A stretch of DNA of 64,000 nt, taken from Stenopsyche tienmushanensis. Lineage: Eukaryota; Arthropoda; Insecta; Trichoptera; Stenopsychidae. The DNA lies in assembly GCA_008973525.1 (NCBI GenBank), contig WACJ01000260.1, positions 62,001 to 126,000 of the forward strand, in the 5' to 3' direction. Of the stretch, positions 11,545 to 20,834 are shown in pieces. The first letter of the stretch is position 1, and every line of letters begins with the position of its first letter. A program made the position numbers and the translations under genes. The notes under the pieces are model-generated. The model was not told where the DNA came from. It saw only the letters and a program-made list of their open reading frames with translations, and did not search any database.

Positions 11545-13043
11545 CATGCATTAGCATCGTCAATTTGTTTGTCTTTGACTTTTTTTTACATAGGCGCGAA
11601 AAGCTTGCAACACGTTCATCGCCAGATAAAACGCTATCATCTAGGTCAAAGGCGGCTGTATGGAACGACAAGTTCAGGCACACATAGTATGATGCAACTA
11701 TTATTCTATCTCAAGACTTAACTTAGATAAAAATCAATCAAAACACCAAGAAATTTAAATTAAGTATATTATTGATTGATACTTAATTACGCTTTGTTTA
11801 ACACCCTTTCTGGTTCAATTAGTTTTATAAAATATTGTACATCATACACATTGATTGTAAAATTTTATCAAGCTCGGTCTGCATTACGATATATTGTTAG
11901 AAAGTAATAAAATAGCGCTTTGAATGAATAACCGCGCAAAAAAAGATTGCTTCTTGATGTTAAAACATACAAGCAAGATCCTTTACCAATACGTCTACAT
12001 CTTCCAATGCGCATAAAATAATAATGCATTTAAATTCATGCATTAAAGATCAATCCAATAATAATATTTAATGTTTTGTCAAGTATTAATATGTATGAAC
12101 GAACTTCTAGACAAAAATATCGTTTTTATAATGTTATTAGTTCAAATGCAATCATACATTTATCACCAGATATCGTTCTTTTTCAAAATTGGCGAAAAAA
12201 ATACTCTGTAATATTAATATACACCCAATGTGACATCAAAAATAGTTCCAAATATATTTTAAAATGGACTTTTATGAAAATAGACGACGATAATAACAGA
12301 TTTCATCGCTTGACTTAACCAATTCACGCACTATAAAATAAATAATACATCAGTACAGGGCCGATATAAATTCGAAGTCGCCCATTGATCATCAAATCAA
12401 GGGCAATGCTGCGAAAAGTGAAAATATATCGATTGAATGAATTTTTTTCAATATGTCTTCAAAGAGGGCAAGGGCAAGGAAAAGACTTATCATTGAGTAT
12501 AATCAATTCCTTCGGATGTGCTAAATATTATATTATAGGAATAGGAGTATTGATAGTGTGTGCTAATTTTGTATTTGGTGATTAACGGTAAGTCTGGAAT
12601 TTTTATACGCGTTTTATTGCCATAATATGGAAATCAGGTAATGTATAAATAAATCTATTAAAAATCTGTTGACTTCAAATTATTTTAGTTTCTTTGCAAT
12701 TCATTTGGAATCAATGCGTTTTTCAACCTGTTCAAAGATCATCGTGCATTTAAAACCAGTAAATCTGTTGCAAATTTAAGCAAAGTCGTATACAAATTGA
12801 ATGATTTAACCCTTTCATCGTAGTACCCGTGTTAAAATACAAGCAGATCTGTTATAATAAGGTTACGCTCTACAATATAATACGATACTGCATTACATCA
12901 ATATCTTCTCTTCCCTTCAATCGTTAGATTAGAGAATCATTTGCAATAGATTTTATATAAAATTTTAATCCAAATAACTGAAAACAATGACAACTGTTCA
13001 ATTCCATACAACCAAATTTATTAAAATTATGCAGTCGTATAAA
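11545..13043. other. Intergenic AT-rich stretch
   Basis: No exon or RNA gene seen. A TTAACCCTTTC at about 12808 resembles a piggyBac-type terminus, followed by AGCAGATCTGTT, but no matching right end was found. Confidence 0.4.
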
Positions 13044-13255
13044 TCAATGCTCCACAACCATTGTATCAGATGGAAATTTTTGTAAGAAGAACAGAAGTTG
13101 AAGTGACAACGTTTCGATGTTAGAAATAAGGTTGTTTATTCTGTCCAACAAGCTATTCTTGCTTCTTATCGTGTTTATTGGCGTATTTCTAAATAAAACA
13201 AGCCACATACAATTGGAGAAGATTAGAAAATACGCATATTTCGTACAACTCTTCT
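13044..13255. repeat. Diverged dispersed repeat, partner at 18440-18600
   Basis: Both copies contain an ACAACGTTTCGATGTTAGAAA / ACAACCTTTCGATATTGGAAA block, then AAGGTTGTTTATTCTGTCCAA / AAGGCTGTTTGTTTTGTCCAA, in the same orientation. Minus-strand reading gives related peptides (SNIETL / SNIERL), so it may be a coding relic of a transposon. Not classified. Confidence 0.5.
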
Positions 13256-13265
13256 TTGCGGTTCT

Positions 13266-13329
13266 ATGTCGAGTCTGACTCGACATCGATTTTATTCCAG
13301 TGCGTCCTATGTCGAGTATGACTCGACAT
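13266..13329. repeat. Two near-identical GTCGAGT/ACTCGAC palindromes
   Basis: At 13266-13286 there is a perfect palindrome with 10-bp arms (ATGTCGAGTC and GACTCGACAT) around one T. At 13309-13329 the same motif returns with 9-bp arms and an ATG centre. The two start 43 bp apart. Repeated palindromes of this sort occur near the ends of piggyBac-type elements; whether that applies here is inference. Confidence 0.7.
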
Positions 13330-13734
13330 TTTTTCTACATTTTTTTTCCATTCAGATTTAAAATCAAGTACCGACAAAAACCAGTAATATAAATGAGTTT
13401 GAAAGCAGCGACGACAGTGATCATATGATTGAACTGGATATTGAATTGCAAGAATAAGCAATAGGTAAATACATTGGAGAGAATAATTATGGTGTGGTTT
13501 AAACAACCAATAAAAAAAGAACTATAGCACTGATTCCGGACCATCAATCCCGCCTTCTTCTTAGATTCTGATTCATGTGAAGAAATTAGTGTTCTTGTTC
13601 GAGCACCATGAACCTTCAGGGTATACAGCAGCAGCGATGAATGAGATTTCCGATCAAATACATCTTCCCCAATTGTCGATACTACACCATTAGCTACTCA
13701 ACTAATGCTCAACATTTATGATTTAATTACTTAT

Positions 13735-13930
13735 ATATCATCATCATATAAACGTCTCTTCCGAAGCAAAAGACTGTCATCAATGCAAATGTTTTGGAAA
13801 GGACAAAATACGACTATATGTTTTTTATAGGACTCAATAGTTTTCAAATTTTATGTATCTGTGTAACAAAAAACGATCCTGGGAAAAAGGCAATGATTGG
13901 ATTAGTTAACTTATAATCCTTCATATAATT
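13735..13930 (+). repeat. Dispersed repeat, copy 1 (inverted partner at 18085-18245)
   Basis: Contains ATCATCATATAAACGTC, then AAATGCAAATGTTTTGGAAA and GGACAAAATACG. The reverse complement of 18085-18245 gives the same blocks in the same order. Similarity is clear but interrupted. No coding content recognised. Confidence 0.6.
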
Positions 13931-13934
13931 TTTG

Positions 13935-14815
13935 TCAACCAAACTGATCAACGTAATTGCAATCCATAAAAACATTGTCTATTAGTGTGGTACACAAGGT
14001 TTATATACCATTTTTTCATATGGTGTACCAAATACATATCATCGGAGCGTGCGGGTGTTTTTAGCATAGTAAGGGAAAGGTTAAAGAAACGTCACTCTTC
14101 AGAGTGATAAGAATGAAGGCACACACACAAAGGTTCGCATTTTAATTAATTTCCAGTGTCATACTCACCTTGGGTAAGTTTTGAAAGTAATCACTACTAA
14201 AACATTTAATTGTCCTTTTTTATAACCTTAGTTTTGTACCAGTGGCGGATTTATCTCGAAAGAAATTGCTCAAATGATGTGTTCATCCTTTGTAAATGTA
14301 TTTTATATATGTATTTTCCGTGTTCTGATGCCGCGTAATAGTGAAATCGCAATAGAAAACCGCGCTTATAGAGGACCTTAAATTTATATATGAAAATAAA
14401 TCTACATTTCTATGAAAATTTAGCATTTTTTGGCCCATGTTAGCCTTAGAGTTTGACAGCTCTGATTTAGAAGACCAGACATGTACGATCATACTCTAAA
14501 GAAGATTATCGAAGATAATTTGTATATTTTTGAAAGAATGGTCGATTATATTGTAGTTGATCTTTGTTTGAATCATCGACTTTTTGTATCTAAATCTTAA
14601 CAGCGAAATCATTATCTGCCAAAAGGATATACCCCCAAATTGCAGTTAAAATGCCATAATGGCAACGTTAATCGTGTGTTTAAATGGCTGCAAACAATGC
14701 AGTCCAGATTACTTAAATTGCAATATACAAAGTACACCAAAATGATATAAAATCCATTATAAACCCATTAGGATACATTTGGTTAATGATTATGATCGGC
14801 GTTGGTGGAAATGTG
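13935..14815. other. Intergenic stretch with a short repeat block
   Basis: At about 14018-14075, GGTGTACCAAATACATATCA followed by TCGG and GTTTTTAGCA recurs in reverse complement at about 31275-31318. Nothing else recognised. Confidence 0.4.
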
Positions 14816-14819
14816 CATT

Positions 14820-15330
14820 AATGATCATATTTAGGCGATGCACGCTCTCGACAATATATCCAATGACACCATGCTTCCAATTGCAATTTAAATATTCGTA
14901 AAAAATATCCTGAAGAACCTGCAACTTTCGATGAGAGGCTTAATTGATGACACAAATCAAGCGATCGAAGGTTAAGCCGAAGCCAACAAAGAACGGCCTT
15001 CCGATGCACTTTCCCAACGCAAAAATACCAACACCCGCAACAAAGGATGACATAAAATGTTTATGAAGACTCGTCATTTTCCGCTGCGATGAGTTTATAA
15101 AATCTTCGTGGAATTTCTATGGCACTCGTTGAATGGTCAACGGCCATGAATGGCTATTGATGTTTGCTTTTGTTGTGAAAGCATCTGCGGATAACGAACC
15201 AATGATTGCCAGCAGAACAAAAGCAAAAGAGCCTGCCTGAGTACCATTATTGGGTCTTGTCCCACATTTCTCTCTCTATAAGTCCGCCATTCTTTGCGAC
15301 AATCATACCTGATGTTGCTATAACAAAGAA
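14820..15330 (-). pseudogene. Possible decayed gene or coding relic with a signal-like segment
   Basis: On the minus strand a nearly continuous frame can be followed with a few stops or shifts. About 15250-15170 gives a hydrophobic segment AGSFAFVLLAIIGSLSADAF that resembles a signal peptide. About 15080-14960 gives KHFMSSFVAGVGIFALGKC and RPFFVGFGLTFDRLICVIN followed by a stop, and 14930-14840 gives VLQDIFYEYLN and GYIVESVHRLN. The composition and length of the joined frame look coding, but I do not recognise the protein and cannot exclude chance. If it was a gene, it is broken. Confidence 0.35.
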
Positions 15331-15409
15331 GCTAAATAAATATCTGATGCTTTCGCTCAATCGAAAGAAAGCGGGCGCATCGTCAATAAATCGATGAACA
15401 AACTACACA

Positions 15410-16362
15410 AATAATTCAGGATGAATTACCATATCAATCATATGAGTATTTGCATCAATTTTTAGAATTATTTTAGAGTTATTTGTAAAAAAAATCAATA
15501 AAATAATCGATGACCTTCATATTTGAATACGTTTTTTTTTCAATTTGATGAAATCAAAGTCCACATGCAATGACTATGGATAAACAAATCTTTTAACATG
15601 TTGAGTAATTTAAATCTGAAATATATTGCAACATTTAGACATCCAACGAAGTTTATTATTAGGGAAAAACCTCAGATTCTGACGTCTCTTGTTTAAAATT
15701 CACAAATGCAAATTGGCTTTGGGTGTCTTTTAAATTCTAAATATGCGACTTGGTCATCCTCATATCGAATTCCATCCAGTCAAAGATTCTATATTGAGAT
15801 AAATATGTATTGTGATGATTACGCAGGGAGAATTATTCTTGAGTGATCTTGAATAAATTTTTATGTTTTGAAAGACTTGAATTGGATCAAATTGTAACGA
15901 TGAAATGATGGAATCGCATGAATTTTATGTTTTGGTATAATTTATTCCGAATATTTTAGATTTGGTGAAAAAACCGGTTTCAATCCATAAAACTTGACGA
16001 TCATTGACTCATCAATTGAACAATCCATGGAACAGACTTGATCAAATATTTTATGACGCAATAGGCCTCGATTTTAGCGAGATTACGGCTTTAACGGGAA
16101 TCTTATAGATTACGACTGGAAATAGAAGCGTTTCACGTTTATAACGAGCGAGTTAAATCTGGTTAACGCCGATGTTATGAACAAAATATCGGAGGATATC
16201 GACGTGCAAAGACGATCATTCATTTTAATTAACGATCATCTACCATAACGACCTTGAAAAATAGAAATCTTCGTCGATATTCAGGCTAATACGATGTGAA
16301 TTTTGCAACAAAAACGTCATGTAAAAATGAAATGCAGTAAAAAATGCGATAATGACACAAAA
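15410..16362. other. Intergenic AT-rich stretch
   Basis: No gene, RNA or clear repeat recognised. Confidence 0.4.
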
Positions 16363-16364
16363 TA

Positions 16365-16518
16365 CACTTGGGCCTATTTTTATGCGATAGATTCCACGGG
16401 GAGTCGCATAAAAAATGCATGAAATACATAGAAAATTGAGGGATAGATTCCATTATTTTGAAAATCGCATAACTTCAAAATCGCATTAAAAAAATCCGCA
16501 TAAAAACAGACCGAAGAT
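16365..16518. mobile_element. Short Tigger-like MITE (TATGCG family)
   Basis: Starts after a TA with CACTTGGGCCTATTTTTATG and ends with inverted ATAAAAACAGACCGAAG. Internally it holds GATTCCACGGGGAGTCGCAT and several TATGCG/CGCATA words. The same ends and words occur at 60820-61562, 34411-34903 and 48930-50184. TA target site and CACT-type ends fit pogo/Tigger or other Tc1-mariner superfamily MITEs. No coding capacity. Confidence 0.6.
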
Positions 16519-17199
16519 TCCGAAGTTTTTATTCAAATATTAATATAAAATGGCATTGTTATCACTGATTAATCGATACAGAATAAATAGATATTTTTCG
16601 TAATTCAATATCGCACAATTGCATAGTATTTTGCATTATATTATAATCCACAAATCCTTGTATTTATATATATTATAAGATACATTTTTTTATCAAAAAA
16701 ATATAAATTTTGTAAAGGAGAATAATACCATAATACAAGGTACAATGCACGAAGACATTGATGATTAAGACACATGATTATATGACTCAAACATCACTAA
16801 TTGGTGTAAATGTAGTGTTTCCTATCATTATAACGAGTTTACGATTGCTCGTATAGTAATAAAATGTAGCTAAAACAACACAGAGTTGAGCGGCATGAAA
16901 AAACACATCGATTAAATTATCGTATTGGAAAAATGATCTTCTGACTTTATGCACGTTTAAAATCATAATATCGTTGAATTAATGAATTATATGTGCGTTC
17001 GTTTGTGTGTACGTGAGAACGCTCTAAAATATAGATGGAACCAATGATGTTGTTAAACATTTTGCCCTAGAAAGCATGACCAAGACTCGGCTTGGCTTGA
17101 ACAATTTATAAAAGAATTGTACAATTAATTATTATTAACCCTTAGATTAGTATAACGATACATATACATATACAGAGACGACAGACATCAGACAGCGAC

Positions 17200-17960
17200 T
17201 GACTGGATTGGAGGGTTATTATATTCGACCCTATTTCCTGCGCTGTTGTATAATCTGTTCCAGATTACCCCGGAATAGCCACACAAAGAGTGTCTTCCAC
17301 TGATCTTTTAGCCCCACGAGAAACGCTACGTGCGGAGCGTTCATGCGCCCACCCCTTTTGCTCCACGTCCTCCAAAAGAGACGAGGTTTCCGCGGGAAAG
17401 CACCCGAAGGTGCGATGGAGGAGAAAGATCCATGGTTATGCTAAATTCAAGGGATTTAATACCGCGGGTTCATAGCCATCACGAGTACAACCTCAGTTTG
17501 AAAGGAGCTGCAGCATATAACGGACTGCAGGGCCTACCTCTTCCCCAAGGTACTCATATCGGTTCGGTCATTCTTAGTACCTAACCACGGAGACAAGTCG
17601 CCCTTCGAACAGTCTAAAACCATTCTCCCCTGTTTGCCTAGGCTGTTGAGGATAGTGGTGAGCCTTTGACACAGTCTCCATCAACTACTGTAATCGGCTG
17701 TTCCATACACCCCTTTATGGGTGCATAGCACAGGGTGACATGCGCCACCAACTCATGTTAGCTGGGCTGCGTTTGATAAGCATACCGACGGGGTTACTTT
17801 CGCACACCTCTACTTCATATCATTATCCCAGGGGTACAACCGTTGCCCATGGGCGTTGGGTCGGCTACCCCCGTGGGGTTTTATGGGTGGGCATCGTGGA
17901 ATCTAACACCGGCCCGAATGATACATATACAGTCGCACTTTACTAATCTATTGTAGAAAG
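17200..17960. mobile_element. GC-rich block, probably an unclassified retroelement fragment
   Basis: About 750 bp of balanced or GC-rich sequence with sharp edges in AT-rich DNA. It contains GGTCGGCTACCCCCGTGGGG, CCCGAATGATACATATACAG and several open frames of 60-85 codons on the plus strand that show no known domain. Composition like this in an AT-rich insect genome is typical of LINE UTRs or recently arrived elements. No RT, integrase or LTR structure could be recognised, so the class is open. Confidence 0.4.
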
Positions 17961-18084
17961 AGTATGACCGTACATGTACGGTTTCTGCTTAGTACTTTTT
18001 TCACGTAATCGTTTTTTGTTACAATGTATTACACTTTGTCGATAATACGAATACTATTCAAAGTACTGATAAATTACACAAAAT

Positions 18085-18245
18085 CAGAAAATGATTGGAT
18101 CGCATAAAAAAAACACATAAAGCCATATTTTGTCCTCTCCAAAACATTTGCATTTATGAGGGTTTTTTGCGTTGAAATGGACGTTTATATGGTGATGATA
18201 TATAAGCAATGAAATCATAAATGTTGATCATTAATGATTTTATGA
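18085..18245 (-). repeat. Dispersed repeat, copy 2 (inverted relative to 13735-13930)
   Basis: Read on the minus strand it gives ATATAAACGTCC, ATAAATGCAAATGTTTTGGA and GGACAAAATATG, as in copy 1. See 13735-13930. Confidence 0.6.
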
Positions 18246-18439
18246 TTTTATTTTATTTTTCATCATTTTGCATTCTATCCGAAACGTTCACATGAAAAAA
18301 TTAAATTACTCTTCGAAGGGTTAATGTAGAGGCTCTTAACCTATGGATCCCAATTTGCGAAGTATTATTTATGAAAAGAAAAGACGATTATGTTTCCTGT
18401 TTAAAGAGTTTTAATGAAGAAGGAATAGAATGAGATTCT

Positions 18440-18600
18440 TAAGAAAGGATTTTTTTTAACGAAAATAACAACAGTGGAAGGAACAACCTTTCGATATTGG
18501 AAACAAGGCTGTTTGTTTTGTCCAAAAAACCACTTTTGCTATGAAAGTGAATTATTTTAGAATGATCTGTGCTGATAAATAAACGTATCCATAATGTGTG
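18440..18600. repeat. Diverged dispersed repeat, second copy
   Basis: Partner of 13044-13255 in the same orientation (ACAACCTTTCGATATTGGAAA; GCTGTTTGTTTTGTCCAA). Read on the minus strand it runs into a hydrophobic peptide without known domain. Confidence 0.5.
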
Positions 18601-18821
18601 GATTAATATTAAGAGAGAAAAAAAATTAGCCATCAAAGCCAGTGGATAGTTTAGTCTATATCTGGATATAACAACTGATGACGTTCTACTCATAGCCTAC
18701 GTACGCTATGTTGGAATTGCCACAATGGAAGAAGAATTATTGTTTTGCCAGCTAATCCACAATATGGCGGAGGTTGTTAAAATATGTTGATATTATGAGA
18801 GCGGTTGTTCAGATGGTATCA

Positions 18822-19075
18822 CACTCAACCCCTCAAAGAGGTAAGACATAATGTTGTGTCCGAATTCTAATGACTCATAAAGAGCATTCTTACACGTTGC
18901 TCGGTGACTGAAGTCGGAGATTCTGAATGGAAGACAGAGACGGAGAGAATATTAACCCAAATTTATCGACTAATTATGATGTTTGAATGATGTAATGATT
19001 TCAAATATTATTATTTATGTTTACGCAAATAAATGACCGAATATTGTGTGCTATCGACAGTGCTTATTTATTTAT
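18822..19075 (+). mobile_element. TTAACCCC-family nonautonomous element, copy 1
   Basis: Shares, in order, AACCCCTCAAAGAGGTAAGA, TTGTGTCCGAATTC, TTCTTACACGTTG, ACAGAGACGGAGAGA, AACCCAAATTTATCGACTAA and GAATATTGTGTGCTATCGAC with 38133-38412 (same strand) and 60985-61233 (minus strand). The 60985 copy shows TTAA before CCCCTTAAAGAG, so this is probably another TTAA-targeting, piggyBac-type MITE. No coding capacity. Confidence 0.65.
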
Positions 19076-19299
19076 GTACAAGCTGATAAGTGGCGGACAG
19101 GCAAATATAGCATCTAAGATTATGAAGATTTTGAAGTAGTTCACTACTCAAAGTGTTAATACGGGAGGCAGCGACATTCTTTCTCATTTTGTTGTTTTGA
19201 GATTTTTAAATAAATATTTTATAAATATCTTATACCTACAAGATGACTTATACCTACTGATATATGTACTTAATAATTTTTTTCGTAAGGAGAGGGAAC

Positions 19300-19830
19300 T
19301 GATTTAACCACACTGCTGGGCCCGTACCCGACAGTAGGTTACAGAGATGCTACTCACTAAAGCCCCTCCTTATTCACTGCTACCACCCGGCTACTAGATA
19401 AGTATTGCGCGAAGGTGGCAGCGATGCTTCTCTTCCAGGTCCTTCCTGCATGTCCTTTGTTTTCTTGGATGTCGCCTGTGTATCGGTTAGGAGGATGCTT
19501 CTATTGTTCGTCGTCTTGTACGTTCAGTATCCTCCTTCTGCTGCATAGCGCACGTTGTGTATTTGCACCACGCATTCCATGCTCTAGCATCCGTCAACAT
19601 TGAAGGTACAATGTTGCTAGGGAAGAGCGAGCTGATTCCCAGCTCTTCTCGTGGGATGTCAGAGCAGACAAATGTCGTGTGTGCAGCATCATACTCCACT
19701 CCGCAGTGGTGGCACTCCGGGCTGCCATCTTTGCCGTACCCTGTGAGCCTGGGTCAAGTGGTAGCACAGTTGGCCGTGCTTTCTAGCTACCCAGATTCTC
19801 AGACTTGCTACCAATGTTGGGCATCAGCCT
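19300..19830 (-). mobile_element. R1-type LINE fragment, C-terminal zinc-knuckle region
   Basis: On the minus strand, about 19750-19480 reads LTGYGKDGSPECHHCGVEY, DAAHTTFVCSDIPREEL, then LFPSNIVPSMLTDARAWNAW and an Arg/Glu-rich tail (QQKEDTERTRRRTIEA). The knuckle is C-x2-C-x7-H-x4-C, followed by the ML.....AW helix and charged tail of R1-clade ORF2 proteins. A frameshift separates LTQ from LTGYG just upstream. This is a different, less decayed sequence than the fragment at 1880-2570. The RT remnant at 20165-20400 on the same strand may be its upstream part. Confidence 0.75.
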
Positions 19831-19865
19831 GACAAGGTTCTCCGCGATGCTGTCGCGATGTACTT

Positions 19866-20015
19866 TGAAAATTTACAATAATTCAATCAAGCTCCCGCAT
19901 TTCAATTTTAGCCACGTCTACCGAAGCCCTAGCCAGCTTTTATCGAATGTAGACGACGTTTATTTAACAATAATTAACGTAAACTACATGTGGACAAAAA
20001 AACAGCTTTGTAGAT
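19866..20015 (-). repeat. Dispersed repeat, copy 2 (inverted relative to 10828-10975)
   Basis: The reverse complement carries TTGTTAAATAAACGTCGTCT, GGTAGACGTGGCTAAA and GAGCTTGATTGAA as in copy 1. It lies between the RT-like and zinc-knuckle parts of a LINE fragment on the same strand, so it is either an insertion there or part of the element. Confidence 0.6.
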
Positions 20016-20164
20016 TTTAATTTAATGCCGGTATGTATGTTCGATTATTAAAGTTTTTAAAATTGTTATTAATGTCTTTCAACAGTTTGTTGTTAATCAA
20101 AAGAGTGATTAAGAAACTGAGTTTGTGTTTGGCCATTCGTGCTTTGCCAATTGCCATTTTGATA

Positions 20165-20400
20165 TGTTTAGTCCCATTGAGATGAGTACATAATAGGGGA
20201 TGGAGTATTTCTACAGAATAAAATCCTCATTGACTGAGGATTTCGGAACGGCTTTATTTTTTCGTCTTGAGAAGTAGATGGCTGCGCTTTTGGTGGGATT
20301 AATTTTGACCCCCCCCCCCCCCCCCAATTGCTTAACCACTCTTCTAAACTGTTTAGTTAGTGCTACAAGTTTTTTGCAATAGGATGGCGGTATCGTTGGT
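20165..20400 (-). mobile_element. Non-LTR reverse transcriptase fragment
   Basis: Minus-strand reading gives TNDTAILLQKTCS, then VKINPTKSAAIYFSRRKNKA. The first part recalls the DDTAIL segment near the RT active site, here with DDTA changed to NDTA. The second is the conserved INPTKS.AI.FSRR segment of Jockey/R1-type RTs. A run of about 17 C (20310-20326) interrupts the frame. Dead copy. Confidence 0.7.
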
Positions 20401-20419
20401 TTGTGTTTCCTTTTTTGAA

Positions 20420-20720
20420 TACCTACTGAATGTTTTGGAAGAGAGCCGGCGACGGGATCTGGCTAAAACGACGACGTACGTTATAAATAAGAGGGTGATT
20501 ATGCGCAAGCTTGGGCGCATGCGCATTTGAGGGTAAAAGCACCCTCTGACAGTTACAACGAACGCCCGCACCGGTGCGGTGCTTGATGGTTTTGGACGTC
20601 CGCTTCGACGACAAACGGCTCAGTTTACCGTCAGCTGCGGTCGTGTTCGCGCGCGCCTTTCTTGTCCCAGTTAACACCACTCTAGCGACACACTTTACAG
20701 TAAATGCACTTTCATTTGAA
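20420..20720. promoter_or_regulatory. CpG-rich block with NRF-1-like palindrome
   Basis: This stretch is GC- and CpG-rich in AT-rich surroundings. It contains GCGCATGCGC (20515-20524), a perfect palindrome matching the NRF-1/Ewg binding consensus. It also holds a 14-bp palindrome CCGCACCGGTGCGG (20566-20579) and a small hairpin (GAGGGT ... ACCCTC, about 20529-20546). It could be a host promoter or the internal promoter/5' UTR of a LINE; neighbouring LINE pieces favour the latter. No transcript start is identifiable. Confidence 0.4.
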
Positions 20721-20834
20721 CCATTCTTCACCAACACCACAAACCACTCCACCTTCCCTTTCATTATCACAACAATGTCCAAACACGTGCTCCGATATAA
20801 CACGAAACCATAACGAACTATCACTTAATTTTTT

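Noticed and set aside
19740..19800. tRNA-like GGTCAAGTGGTAGCACAG stretch
   Set aside because: It resembles an A-box by chance, but no B-box or cloverleaf follows and it lies within the LINE coding remnant.
20423..20824. 133-codon minus-strand frame over the CpG block
   Set aside because: The length is explained by high G+C, which lowers stop frequency; no recognisable motif and no support in the adjacent LINE order.
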